NCBI RefSeq assembly: GCF_014145675.1
Contig: NZ_JACGZW010000011.1
Location: 310,001 to 374,000, forward strand
DNA from: Amycolatopsis dendrobii
Lineage (GTDB): Bacteria; Actinomycetota; Actinomycetes; Mycobacteriales; Pseudonocardiaceae
Length of the DNA stretch: 64,000 nucleotides
Reading direction: 5' to 3'
The notes under the pieces are model-generated. The model had not been told where the DNA came from and did no database searches. It saw only the letters and a list, made by a program, of their open reading frames with translations. Positions 26,228-35,664 of this stretch are shown piece after piece. Made by a program: the position numbers and the translations under genes. The number at the start of each line of letters is the position of its first letter. The first letter of the stretch is position 1.

Positions 26228-26824
26228 TCAGGACACCAGACCGCGGCGGAAGCCGTGTGCCACGGCCTGCGCGCGGTCGCGGACGCCGAGCTTGCGGAAC
26301 AGCCGCCGCGCGTGCGTCTTGACCGTGTCCTCGGAGAGGTACAGCTCACGGCCGATCTGGCCGTTGCTCTTGCCCTGGCTCATGCCGCGCAGCACCTGCA
26401 GCTCGCGCTCGGTGAGCTGCACGCCCGGGTCGGACGGCTGCCGCGGCGCGGGCACCGAGGTGCTGGCCAGGGTGTGCGCCAGCGCGGCGACCAGTTCGGG
26501 CCGCGAAGCGTCCCAGCGCAGGTAGCCGCGCGCTCCGCCGGCGATGGCGGCCGCGATGCTGCCCGCGTCGTCCGGGGCTCCGAAGACGATGACGTTCGCC
26601 TGGGGGTTCGCGGAGACGAGCCGACGGGTGGCCTCGACGCCTGTCGGGACCGCGCGTTGCGTTCCGACCAGCACGACGTCGACCGGCTGACGGGTGTACC
26701 GGGCCAGCAGCTCGTCACCGTGCGCTACGCAGTCGATGCGACTGACCCCAGGCACCGCGGACATCACACGGGTGAGCCCTTCGCGGACACTGCGTCGGTC
26801 GTCGCAGATCAAGACCGTCGTCAC
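26228..26824 (-). CDS. bldM: Orphan response-regulator-like developmental regulator BldM
   Basis: 198 residues. The C-terminal LuxR helix-turn-helix is close to Streptomyces BldM (MSQGKSNGQIGRELYLSEDT, then VKTHARRLFRKLGVRDRAQA), and the position between sigD and whiB3/whiD matches the Streptomyces bldM locus as I recall it. The receiver domain keeps the acidic pair at 8-9 (CDDRR) but has Gly at 54 (VVLVGTQ), where the phospho-acceptor Asp should be, and Trp at 104 (YLRWDAS) in place of the conserved Lys. It therefore cannot be switched by ordinary phosphorylation. There is no kinase gene beside it. AAGGA precedes the GTG start. Confidence 0.85.
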   Translation of the reverse strand: MTTVLICDDRRSVREGLTRVMSAVPGVSRIDCVAHGDELLARYTRQPVDVVLVGTQRAVPTGVEATRRLVSANPQANVIVFGAPDDAGSIAAAIAGGARGYLRWDASRPELVAALAHTLASTSVPAPRQPSDPGVQLTERELQVLRGMSQGKSNGQIGRELYLSEDTVKTHARRLFRKLGVRDRAQAVAHGFRRGLVS

Positions 26825-26955
26825 GGGGTTTCCTTCCTGCAGCCGGGTGACATTCCACTTCCCCTATCGGACGCTTTAGCCCGAACCTTGACACGATCCG
26901 GTGGCTTTTTTTGAAGTTTCTTAGCCCGGATGCCGGAACGCCCGTTCCCGCAGGC

Positions 26956-28170
26956 CTACCCGGGTCCGACGGGCACCCACGGCGATTCAAGTGCGATACG
27001 CATCATGCAAGGATCCGCGTGCCGTAACACTGCGTGCAACACCTGGCGACTCCTGAATCGATACTCCTCGGCCCGGTCGGGGTCCAGGTCAGCGGCGACG
27101 CGGGCGGCCACCCAATTAAGTGAATCTAGTTCATATTTCTCGGCGTCCGCGGCGGCTGCGAGAACGAGCTCCCTGGCACCGCTTTCCCGGGCGGCGAGCA
27201 GGGCGACGCCGAGGACGATGCCGGACTTCACGATGTGTCGCCGAGCGTGACGAGCGACGGCGGTCTCATAGGCGAGACGGGCCGGGGCGACGGCCGCTTC
27301 GGGCTGCCCGTCGGCGAGCTCGATCTCGGCGCCCACCCAGCCGCCGCGAACGGTCGCCCGCCAGCGCCGGTCGGCCTGAGCCGCTCGGATGGCCAGGCGC
27401 CGGGCGGCGGAGATGCGGCCGATGGCGAGGTTGTCGGCGGCCAGGCCCAGGAGGGCGTCGGCTCGGGCGCCTTGGAGGTCCAGTCCGTGGGGGTCTCCGG
27501 TTGGTGTGACGAGGCTGCCCGGACTGGCGGATGCGCTGAGGCTCGCGGTGGCAGGCGGGGATGGCGGGGAATCGGCGGCGGCCGGGGTTGATTTCGGAGC
27601 AGGCGAATCCGTTCCCGTGCCAGCTCGGCTCGAGCCGCCGCCACGCGAGCCAACGCCCGCGCGCGTCGACGCTGCTCCGGCACCAGCTCGACCCGAGCCG
27701 ACGCCACCCGAGCCGACACCACCCGAGCCAACGCCACGGGAGCCCACGGCCGCACCCGCCGCCGCTGCTCCGTCGCCAGCCGAACCAGAGCCAACGCCGC
27801 GCGAGCCCGCACGAGCCGCAGCCAAGCCGCCACCCGCCGTTCCCGAGCCGCCAGCTGTCGCAGCCCGACGGTCCCCCTCTCCGCGCAGCCCGACCGCCAG
27901 CAGCGCCTCCCCATCGAGCTTCCGCGCCACCACGTGAGCGCCCAACTGCCGCCGATGGGACGCGAGCGTGCTCGCCGCCAGCGAAGCCGTCAGCGGGTCC
28001 CGGCCGCGCCGGAGCGGGTCGAGCAAATCCGCGGCCGCCGCGTATCGACCGCGGGCGCCCAGCACGATGGCCGCCAGGAGGCGTTGCCTTGGCGAGCCGT
28101 CGCGAGGTATCGGGTCCGCCGACCCGGCGTCCGGGCCGAACGCGAGGGCCGTCAGCGCTTCTTCGTCCAC
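26956..28170 (-). CDS. Helical-repeat protein with low-complexity insert, sigD-whiB3 region
   Basis: 404 residues. The N-terminal (about 1-95) and C-terminal (about 230-404) parts are helical and TPR-like (RGRYAAAADLLDPLRRG; LGLAADNLAIGRISAARRLA). Between them lies about 120 residues of Gly/Ser/Ala/Arg- then Pro/Ser-rich low complexity, including GVGSG repeats encoded by a 15-base tandem repeat. The position corresponds to a conserved hypothetical gene beside whiB3 in mycobacteria (Rv3415c, from memory), which is much shorter, so the insert may be a lineage-specific expansion. GTG start 9 bases after the MerR-like gene stop. Function unknown. Confidence 0.72.
   Translation of the reverse strand: MDEEALTALAFGPDAGSADPIPRDGSPRQRLLAAIVLGARGRYAAAADLLDPLRRGRDPLTASLAASTLASHRRQLGAHVVARKLDGEALLAVGLRGEGDRRAATAGGSGTAGGGLAAARAGSRGVGSGSAGDGAAAAGAAVGSRGVGSGGVGSGGVGSGRAGAGAASTRAGVGSRGGGSSRAGTGTDSPAPKSTPAAADSPPSPPATASLSASASPGSLVTPTGDPHGLDLQGARADALLGLAADNLAIGRISAARRLAIRAAQADRRWRATVRGGWVGAEIELADGQPEAAVAPARLAYETAVARHARRHIVKSGIVLGVALLAARESGARELVLAAAADAEKYELDSLNWVAARVAADLDPDRAEEYRFRSRQVLHAVLRHADPCMMRIALESPWVPVGPG
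27691..27750. repeat. 15-base tandem repeat inside the low-complexity insert
   Basis: Three near-identical 15-base units (27691-27705, 27706-27720, 27721-27735; consensus ACCCGAGCCGACGCC) and a degenerate fourth. In the coding frame each unit encodes GVGSG, so copy-number change keeps the frame. Confidence 0.85.
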
Positions 28171-28179
28171 CCGACCTTT

Positions 28180-29124
28180 CTAGCGTGGAGCACCGACAAG
28201 AACGTGCTCCACGCGGTCAGCCGCCGCGGAAAGATCCGCCAGCAGCTCGACTTTCGGCGGCAACAGCGCCGGATCCCAGCCGGGGCCGCAGGCGAACAGC
28301 CGAGTCCGCTGCCGTCCGCGCGACACGCGCGCGAAGAGCCGAGGGTCCGCGTCAGCCCGATTCGCCCACAGCACTACCGCAGCGGGCGCGCTTCGCCGCA
28401 CCGCGACCGCCAGCACCTCTTGCGGCAGCGCAATGCCGAAGAGCTGCGCGCCGATCCTTCGCCCCGCGAGAGCGGCCGCGAGCGCGTACACCGGCATGTT
28501 GTCTCGTTCATCGGGCACGCACGCGAGAAGGACCGGCCGTTGATTGCGAGGCTCGTCGAGGACCGGCGTCGCGCGCACTAATGCCGCGTACACGCACTCA
28601 GCAAGCAGGTACTCCACTTCCGCGCCCGCGTGCACGCCTCGCCACCGCGCGCCGAGTGCAGTGAGGACCGGATCAATGACGCCCGACCACGCCTGAAGCA
28701 CACCTAGCTCGCGAATGGCGTCGACGAGCATCCGCTGTACCGCGCCGACGTCCATGGCCAACGCAGCGGTACTCAGACGACGCGCGAGCCGCGAAGGGAC
28801 TTCGACGTCGTCAGCCGCCGCCTTGGTCTCCGTCGCTTCCGCAGGCTCGGCGGGCGCTGGCACGAAGTCCGCACGCGGCATCTGCTCTAACGCGTACTGC
28901 GCGGCCTCCGCCGTTGAAGCGCCGCGAAGGAGCGCGCGCTGCATAAGTTCGAGACGGCCGATGTCCGAGCTGCCGTAGCGGCGATGTCTGCCGTCGGTGT
29001 GGCGACTGGGACCGAGACCGTAGCGGCGGTCCCAAGTACGCAGGGTGGACGGCGCGACACCGAGCCGGCGGGCGACCGAGGCCACCGGCAGGGTGGGTTC
29101 TCCATCGCCTGATCCGGATCCCAC
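28180..29124 (-). CDS. MerR-type regulator with degenerate cobalamin-binding-like domain
   Basis: About 314 residues from the GTG at 29124; a TTG at 29169 would add 15. The N-terminal MerR helix-turn-helix is clear (LPVASVARRLGVAPSTLRTW, then DRRYGLGPS). The remainder resembles the helical plus Rossmann-like module of CarH/LitR light-sensing repressors, but the B12-ligating E/D-x-H-x2-G sequence is replaced (CVPDERDNMPVYALAAAL, no His). It probably does not bind cobalamin in the usual way. It is upstream of, and probably co-transcribed with, the helical-repeat protein, and divergent from whiB3. Confidence 0.75.
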   Translation of the reverse strand: MGSGSGDGEPTLPVASVARRLGVAPSTLRTWDRRYGLGPSRHTDGRHRRYGSSDIGRLELMQRALLRGASTAEAAQYALEQMPRADFVPAPAEPAEATETKAAADDVEVPSRLARRLSTAALAMDVGAVQRMLVDAIRELGVLQAWSGVIDPVLTALGARWRGVHAGAEVEYLLAECVYAALVRATPVLDEPRNQRPVLLACVPDERDNMPVYALAAALAGRRIGAQLFGIALPQEVLAVAVRRSAPAAVVLWANRADADPRLFARVSRGRQRTRLFACGPGWDPALLPPKVELLADLSAAADRVEHVLVGAPR

Positions 29125-29223
29125 CCGGTCAATATCCAGCCCGTCCGCGGTCCCGGCAACCCGAGCCAAAAGCCCTGCTCACACATCTGGGGGATGCCTA
29201 ACGGCTGAATCGCCGCCGATCTA

Positions 29224-29252
29224 TTGAACAACTATTGGCGCGCTTCTAACGT
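29224..29252 (+). promoter_or_regulatory. Putative promoter of whiB3/whiD
   Basis: TTGAAC at 29224-29229, a 17-base spacer and TAACGT at 29247-29252 fit a -35/-10 pair, about 80 bases before the whiB start. Confidence 0.4.
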
Positions 29253-29332
29253 TACCGCCGTTGCACCGAATGGAGTATCGGCACCACAGCAGAGCAGCTA
29301 ATGGCATCGACCGGATGACGGAGGCGGTCAGG

Positions 29333-29635
29333 ATGGCAGACACGCGCAGGCTCCCCGGCCCCAACGCAGACATGTGGGACTGGCAGCTGGAGGGGTCGTG
29401 CCGGGGGATGGACAGCGGATCCTTCTTCCACCCGGACGGAGAGCGGGGACCGGCGAGGGCACGGCGCGAGGCCAGGGCCAAGGCGATCTGCCTGTCGTGC
29501 CCAGTGCTGGAGATGTGCCGCAAGCACGCGCTCGCCGTGCACGAGCCCTACGGCATCTGGGGCGGGCTGTCCGAATCGGAACGGGACCACATCATCAAAC
29601 AGGACAAACGCGCGTTGACCATGGCGCACATCTGA
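29333..29635 (+). CDS. whiB3: WhiB-family iron-sulfur regulator (WhiB3/WhiD type)
   Basis: 100 residues. Cysteines at 23, 53, 56 and 62 (GSCRG, CLSCPVLEMC) bind the [4Fe-4S] cluster, and the beta-turn GIWGGLSESER follows. WhiB proteins bind the primary sigma factor and act as redox- or NO-sensitive regulators; in Streptomyces the orthologue at this position is WhiD, needed for late spore development. The ATG at 29333 was chosen because GGAGG lies 8 bases upstream; an ATG at 29315 would add 6 residues. Confidence 0.93.
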   Translation: MADTRRLPGPNADMWDWQLEGSCRGMDSGSFFHPDGERGPARARREARAKAICLSCPVLEMCRKHALAVHEPYGIWGGLSESERDHIIKQDKRALTMAHI

Positions 29636-29641
29636 CTTTCA

Positions 29642-30283
29642 TCACGGCGCGGAAGGGGCGGTGTCCACAGTGGACGCCGCCCCTCCGCCGTTTCCGGGCC
29701 ACATCGAGAGTGCTAGGTCGATGACGGTCATCAGCGAGTCGAGGCTGACGCCGTCGCGCGCTTGCATGGTCAGTCCATAAAAGACAGTCGCGTACAAGGC
29801 ACTGAGCGCGTCAATGTCCACTGTGGCCGCGAGGTCGCCTTCTTCCACTCCACGGCGAAGGCGCTCTCGAAGCTGGCGTCGCACTTCGTCGCGCGAAGCA
29901 GCGAGAAACTTCCACACGGACGCATTGGCTGGCGTGCAGTTGGTAGCCGCCAGAACGACCATGCAACCCTTCGGATGCCCCGGCTCCACGTACGCGCAAG
30001 CGTTGTCGCGAAGCATCGCTTCTACCGCCGCGCGCGCCGTCGGCTCTTCGGTCAGCGCGCGCATCGTGTGCCGCCCGTACGCGGATTGGTAGTGCTCGAT
30101 CGCTTCGCGGAACAGTGCTTCCTTGTCCCCGAAGGCCGCGTACAGACTTGGCGGCTTGATGCCCATCGCCTCGGTCAGCTCCGCCAGCGACGCACCGTCG
30201 TAGCCGCGCTCCCAGAACACCAGCATGGCCTGGTTGAGCGCATGCTCGCGGTCGAACGCGCGCGGGCGGCCGCGGGGTGACAT
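29642..30283 (-). CDS. TetR-family transcriptional regulator
   Basis: 213 residues. Helix-turn-helix at about 10-60: FDREHALNQAMLVFWERGYD, then LTEAMGIKPPSLYAAFGDKE, the pattern of the AcrR/YxaF-like branch. The C-terminal ligand domain contains a Cys pair (GCMVVLAATNC) that could be redox-sensitive. It is divergent from the SDR gene with 93 bases between and probably represses it. Its last codons overlap a hairpin that can terminate whiB3. Confidence 0.9.
   Translation of the reverse strand: MSPRGRPRAFDREHALNQAMLVFWERGYDGASLAELTEAMGIKPPSLYAAFGDKEALFREAIEHYQSAYGRHTMRALTEEPTARAAVEAMLRDNACAYVEPGHPKGCMVVLAATNCTPANASVWKFLAASRDEVRRQLRERLRRGVEEGDLAATVDIDALSALYATVFYGLTMQARDGVSLDSLMTVIDLALSMWPGNGGGAASTVDTAPSAP
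29655..29683 (+). terminator. Hairpin terminator of whiB3 inside the TetR 3' end
   Basis: A 14-base inverted repeat (29655-29668 with 29670-29683, one G-U pair) 20 bases after the whiB3 stop. Its centre is the recurring CCACAGTGG palindrome. Confidence 0.5.
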
Positions 30284-30294
30284 GGACCACCTTC

Positions 30295-30367
30295 TTTAGT
30301 GAGCGATACAGAAGTCTTGACCTGGCCCATCGTACGCGGCTATTTATTTAGTTATCACTACAGAAAG
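30295..30367. promoter_or_regulatory. Pair of imperfect direct repeats, candidate TetR sites
   Basis: Two 20-base segments (30295-30314 and 30347-30366) agree at 15 positions, sharing TTTAGT at one end and TACAGAA at the other. They sit at the two ends of the divergent TetR-SDR promoter region. A possible -35 TTGACC lies between them at 30317-30322. Confidence 0.4.
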
Positions 30368-30376
30368 AGGTGGGGC

Positions 30377-31117
30377 ATGGGCACCCTGGACGGCAAGGTC
30401 GCACTGGTCACCGGCGGAAGCCGCGGCATCGGCGCGGCGATCGCGCTCCGGCTGGCCGAGGACGGCGCAGACGTCGCGATCACCTACGAACGCGCCGCGG
30501 ACCGGGCGGCGGACGTGGTCGCGTCCATCGAAAAATTCGGCAGGCGAGGTCTCGCTCTCCAGGCCGACGCCGCGGACGCGGACGCGGTGACCAGCGCGGT
30601 CGACCAGACCGCGGCCGAACTGGGCGGACTGGACGTGCTGGTGAACAACGCCGGGGTCTTCCTGGCGGCACCGATCGACGAACTGACCACGGAGACGATC
30701 GACCGCACGCTGGCGATCCATGTGAAGGCACCGCTGGTGGCGGCCCGGGCGGCGGCACGGCACATGAAGCAGGGCGGCCGGATCGTGTCGATCGGCAGCG
30801 ACCTGGCGGAGCGCATGCCGTTCGTCGGATTGAGCGTGTACGCGGCGAGCAAGGCGGCGCTGGTGGGGATGACCAAGGGCCTGGCGCGCGACCTGGGACC
30901 GCGCGGGATCACGGCGATGGTGGTCCACCCGGGCTCGACGGACACCGAGATGAATCCGGCGGACGGCCCGCACTCCGGGGACCAGCTGGCGCATATCGCG
31001 TTGGGGCACTACGGAAATCCGTCGGACATCGCGGCCGCGGTGGCGTACCTGGCAGGCCCGGACGGCCGGTATCTGACCGGAACGTCGATCACGGTGGACG
31101 GCGGCTTCACGGCCTGA
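30377..31117 (+). CDS. Short-chain dehydrogenase/reductase
   Basis: 246 residues of classical SDR type: cofactor motif VTGGSRGIG at about 11-19, NNAG near 90, and the catalytic Ser and Tyr-x3-Lys (IVSIGS ... YAASKAA). C-terminal VDGGFTA is usual. An Arg/Ser after the Gly motif suggests an NADP preference (inference). GAGG precedes the ATG. Probably controlled by the divergent TetR regulator; substrate unknown. Confidence 0.92.
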   Translation: MGTLDGKVALVTGGSRGIGAAIALRLAEDGADVAITYERAADRAADVVASIEKFGRRGLALQADAADADAVTSAVDQTAAELGGLDVLVNNAGVFLAAPIDELTTETIDRTLAIHVKAPLVAARAAARHMKQGGRIVSIGSDLAERMPFVGLSVYAASKAALVGMTKGLARDLGPRGITAMVVHPGSTDTEMNPADGPHSGDQLAHIALGHYGNPSDIAAAVAYLAGPDGRYLTGTSITVDGGFTA

Positions 31118-31202
31118 CCGGCCCAGCCCCCACCCTCCACGGGGGGACGCCCCAGCCCAATTCTATCGGCCCCTCGACCCTGGACCCGGTCCTCGACCGC
31201 AG

Positions 31203-31211
31203 TTGTCCACA
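31203..31211 (+). promoter_or_regulatory. Single DnaA box
   Basis: A perfect TTGTCCACA between the SDR gene and groEL, overlapping the start of the 48-base tandem repeat. Confidence 0.45.
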
Positions 31212-31304
31212 GCACCGCGGAGTTGTGGAGGCCATGCGAAGCGGGGCGGCACCCCCACAGCACCGCGGAGTTGTGGAGGCCATGCGAAGCGGGGCGGCAC
31301 CCCC
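31207..31304. repeat. 48-base tandem duplication in an intergenic region
   Basis: Bases 31207-31256 are identical to 31255-31304, a tandem repeat of period 48 with two copies. Each unit carries TTGTGGAGGCC and GGGGCGGCAC, and the second unit supplies the left arm of the groEL-side terminator. It looks like a dispersed intergenic element rather than coding DNA. Confidence 0.85.
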
Positions 31305-31322
31305 CAAGGGAGTGCCGCCCCG
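31291..31322. terminator. Hairpin between the SDR gene and groEL
   Basis: A 14-base stem (31291-31304 with 31309-31322, one mismatch) with a 4-base loop, between two convergent genes. The left arm belongs to the tandem repeat. Confidence 0.6.
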
Positions 31323-31338
31323 CCAAAAACAACTTGCG

Positions 31339-32964
<1,626 letters not shown>

Positions 32965-32989
32965 TTACCTTTCGGTTGTCGTGCGACGC

Positions 32990-33029
32990 AAAACGCCCCG
33001 CACCCCGGCATGAGCGGGGCCCGGGGCGT
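32990..33029 (-). terminator. Attenuator-like hairpin between groES and groEL1
   Basis: Outer stem 32993-33000 with 33022-33029 (8 bases) and inner stem CCCCG/CGGGG separated by a 2-base internal loop, followed on the minus strand by four T (32990-32993). It could stop part of the transcripts after groES. Confidence 0.6.
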
Positions 33030-33050
33030 CCTTGCGCTGCGAGTGACGCG

Positions 33051-33344
33051 TCAGTTGATGACGGCCAGCACGTCGCGGGCGGAGAGGATCAGGTAGTCCT
33101 CGCCGTTGTACTTGACCTCGGTGCCGCCGTACTTGGAGTAGATGACGACGTCGCCGACAGCCACGTCCAGCGGAACGCGGTTGCCCTTGTCGTCGATGCG
33201 GCCCGGGCCCACGGCCAGAACCTTGCCCTCCTGGGGCTTCTCCTTGGCGGTGTCGGGGATGACGAGGCCGGAAGCGGTCGTCTCCTCGGCCTCGCTCGTC
33301 TGGACAACGATCTTGTCCTCGAGCGGCTTGATGTTCACGCTCAC
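33051..33344 (-). CDS. groES: Co-chaperonin GroES
   Basis: 97 residues starting [15 protein letters not shown]. The mobile loop ([20 protein letters not shown]) and the C-terminal [12 protein letters not shown] match the family. The GTG at 33344 has GGAGG 8 bases upstream and gives the normal protein length; an upstream ATG would add 12 residues and is rejected. Transcription starts near a CIRCE element about 100 bases upstream. Forms the cap of the GroEL chamber. Confidence 0.96.
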   Translation of the reverse strand: MSVNIKPLEDKIVVQTSEAEETTASGLVIPDTAKEKPQEGKVLAVGPGRIDDKGNRVPLDVAVGDVVIYSKYGGTEVKYNGEDYLILSARDVLAVIN

Positions 33345-33691
33345 CGGGTTGACCTCCACGGTCGTCGAAAGCGTCGGCATGATGACTGGTTACGGCTCAT
33401 ACCACCCCCGCCGTCGCGGGTGCCGGGGCGTGTCCGGGCCGTTCGATTAGCACTCTAGCCATGTGAGTGCCAGCTTCGCAAGGAGGGTCCGCCGGACCTG
33501 GCGAAATGCCAGGCGGAAGCCGCTGACCGGCCACTTTGTTCCAGGGCGCGAGCGAGCGTCCGGCACGGGGCGGCAGGCGGCCGGGGCATCGCCGTGTGCC
33601 CGTTCGGCCGCATCCGGCGGATAAACCCCACTAACTCCCCCGGCAGCTGGTTGGATCCGCACAGACAGGCATCTCACCCCTGGAGCCCTCT
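33345..33691. other. Divergent region between groES and the amidase gene (347 bases)
   Basis: No gene seen. It contains the groES leader and CIRCE operator (33447-33473) and, from about 33480 on, the presumed promoter region of the amidase gene, in which I recognise no clear boxes. Confidence 0.5.
33447..33473. promoter_or_regulatory. CIRCE element (HrcA operator) of groES-groEL1
   Basis: TTAGCACTC, 9 bases, then GAGTGCCAG. The left arm is the perfect CIRCE consensus and the right arm matches at 7 of 9. HrcA should repress the operon until heat shock. Confidence 0.9.
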
Positions 33692-35608
33692 ATGCCCCGC
33701 TCACTCCCGTGGCGCCTGGCCGCTGCCACCACCGGGCTGCTGGCATTGGTCGCCGCCGCCGTGCCCGCCTCCGCTCAGCCCGCCAACGAAGCCCGCCAGC
33801 GCGCGTTCGCCGGCGCAGCCTCCGAATTCGGCGTCCCGGAGGACGTCCTGCTGGCCGTCTCGTACCTGGAATCCCGCTGGGATACTCATTCCGGTGCGCC
33901 CAGCACCGCCGCCGGGTACGGACCGATGCACCTCACCGACGTCCGCACCACCGGCCTGCGGACCAGCGAATTCGACAACCCCGACGAAGACCCGCGCGGC
34001 GACGACTCTCGCCCGGCCTTGCGCCTGCGGCCGCTCGAAGCCCCGACTCCCCCGCCCGGCAGCCAGACCATCGACAAGGCCGCCGAACTGCTGCACACCG
34101 ACGCAGCGAAGCTCCGTACGGACGCCGAAGCGAACATCCGCGGCGGAGCGGCACTGCTGGCTGAGTACCAGCGAGAGTTGGGCGTCAAGAGCGACAACGC
34201 GAAGGACTGGTACGGGGCCGTCGCGCGCTACAGCGGCCCGGAGGACGTCACCGGCGCGCGTACGTTCGCCGACGAGGTCTTCGCCACCATCGCCAGCGGC
34301 GTCGCGCGTACGACCGATGACGGGCAGGCCGTCAAGCTCGCCGCGACCTCCGGCCTCACCCCGGACCGCGCGCAAGCGGACCGTCTCGGCCTGCGTGCCG
34401 GAAAGCCGCCGGCCACCGAGTGCCCGAGGTCGCTGTCCTGCGAATCGGTGCCCGCGCCGTTCCAGAAGATCGGCGACAGCTACGGCAACTACGACAAGGC
34501 CGACCGGCCGCGCGACCAGAAGATCGACTACATCGTCATCCATGACACCGAGGGCTCCTGGGACTCGGTGATGAAGCAAGCCCAGACCCCTGGCCAGACC
34601 GCGTGGCACTACACGGTCCGCTCCTCGGACGGGCAGGTCGCCCAGCACGTGCCGACCAAGGACGTCGGCTGGCACGCCGGGAACTGGTACGTGAACGAGA
34701 AATCACTCGGCGTCGAGCACGAGGGCTTCGCCGCGCAGGGCACCTGGTTCACCGAGGCGATGTACCGCCAGTCCGCGAAGCTCGTGCGCTACCTCGCGCA
34801 CCGCTTCGGCGTTCCGCTCGACCGGGCGCACATCCTCGGCCACGACAACGTGCCCGGCCCGAACGCGGACAAGATCAAGAGCATGCACTGGGACCCGGGC
34901 CCGTACTGGGACTGGGCGCACTACTTCGACCTGCTCGGCGCCCCGCTGGAGCACAGCGGCGACCCGGATTCCGGGCTGGTCATGATCGCGCCGGAGTTCT
35001 CCGCCAACCGTCCGGCGTTCACCGGCTGCGACAAGATCGGATCCGGAACCCCTTGCCCGGAGCGGAGTTCGGGGGCGGTCGTGCTGCACACCGAGCCGAG
35101 CTCGTCCGCGCCGCTGCTGTCCGATGTTGGCATGCACGGGCCTGATCCGTCCACAATGGATGTCGCGGACATCGGCAGCCGCGCGGCCACCGGCCAGAAG
35201 TACGCCGTCGCGGACACCAAGGACGGCTGGACCGCGATCTGGTACCTCGGCCAGAAGGGCTGGTTCCGCAACCCGGGCGACGCGCCCACCGCGTATCCGG
35301 CGGACGGATTCGTCGCGACTCCCAAGCAGGGCAAGGCGACCGTGCCGGTCTACGGGAGCGCGTACCCGGAGGCCAGTGCGTATCCGAAGGACGTTCCGGT
35401 GCAGGAGCTCAAGCCGTTGCCGTACCAGCTCGGCGCGGGCCAGAAGTACTCGGTCGGCGGGCTGACCGGCTCGGAGTACTACTCGGCGTCCTTCGACGTC
35501 GCGACCAACAAGGTCGTGAAGGGCAAGGCGAAGTACGTGGAAATCCAGCTCGGCCACCGCGTGGCTTACGTCAGCCGCGACGACGTCGACCTCGAACCGG
35601 CGTCCTGA
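33692..35608 (+). CDS. Secreted N-acetylmuramoyl-L-alanine amidase with lysozyme-like N-terminal segment
   Basis: 638 residues. Signal peptide with cleavage near PASAQPA. Residues 35-170 resemble a transglycosylase fold (PEDVLLAVSYLESRWDTHSG, then STAAGYGPMHL). An amidase_2/PGRP domain at about 275-430 has the zinc ligands and active-site residues in DYIVIHDTEG, LGVEHEGF, AHILGHDNVPG and SMHWDPGPYW. A further C-terminal part (about 440-638) has SH3-like strands. It should cut the sugar-peptide bond of peptidoglycan outside the cell. TGGAG lies 6 bases before the ATG. Confidence 0.9.
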   Translation: MPRSLPWRLAAATTGLLALVAAAVPASAQPANEARQRAFAGAASEFGVPEDVLLAVSYLESRWDTHSGAPSTAAGYGPMHLTDVRTTGLRTSEFDNPDEDPRGDDSRPALRLRPLEAPTPPPGSQTIDKAAELLHTDAAKLRTDAEANIRGGAALLAEYQRELGVKSDNAKDWYGAVARYSGPEDVTGARTFADEVFATIASGVARTTDDGQAVKLAATSGLTPDRAQADRLGLRAGKPPATECPRSLSCESVPAPFQKIGDSYGNYDKADRPRDQKIDYIVIHDTEGSWDSVMKQAQTPGQTAWHYTVRSSDGQVAQHVPTKDVGWHAGNWYVNEKSLGVEHEGFAAQGTWFTEAMYRQSAKLVRYLAHRFGVPLDRAHILGHDNVPGPNADKIKSMHWDPGPYWDWAHYFDLLGAPLEHSGDPDSGLVMIAPEFSANRPAFTGCDKIGSGTPCPERSSGAVVLHTEPSSSAPLLSDVGMHGPDPSTMDVADIGSRAATGQKYAVADTKDGWTAIWYLGQKGWFRNPGDAPTAYPADGFVATPKQGKATVPVYGSAYPEASAYPKDVPVQELKPLPYQLGAGQKYSVGGLTGSEYYSASFDVATNKVVKGKAKYVEIQLGHRVAYVSRDDVDLEPAS

Positions 35609-35612
35609 CCGC

Positions 35613-35664
35613 GGACTCGTGAGTGGCTGTGCCGGTTAGAACCGGCACAGCCACTCACGAGTCC
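35613..35664. terminator. 24-base perfect palindromic hairpin
   Basis: Arms 35613-35636 and 35641-35664 pair perfectly around a 4-base loop. It separates the convergent amidase and glycosyltransferase genes, and the right arm contains the stop codon of the glycosyltransferase (35655-35657). It can terminate both genes; its length and perfection also suggest a mobile palindromic repeat. Confidence 0.8.

Noticed and set aside
27689-27750. CRISPR-like repeats
   Set aside because: The 15-base units are contiguous, with no spacers, and lie in a coding frame as GVGSG codons.
31207-31304. Short peptide encoded by the 48-base tandem repeat
   Set aside because: Open frames exist on both strands but have no ribosome binding site or recognisable product; the repeat ends in a terminator stem.
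33345-33380. Upstream ATG start for groES
   Set aside because: GGAGG is ideally spaced for the GTG at 33344 and that start gives the usual 97-residue length; the ATG has no ribosome binding site.
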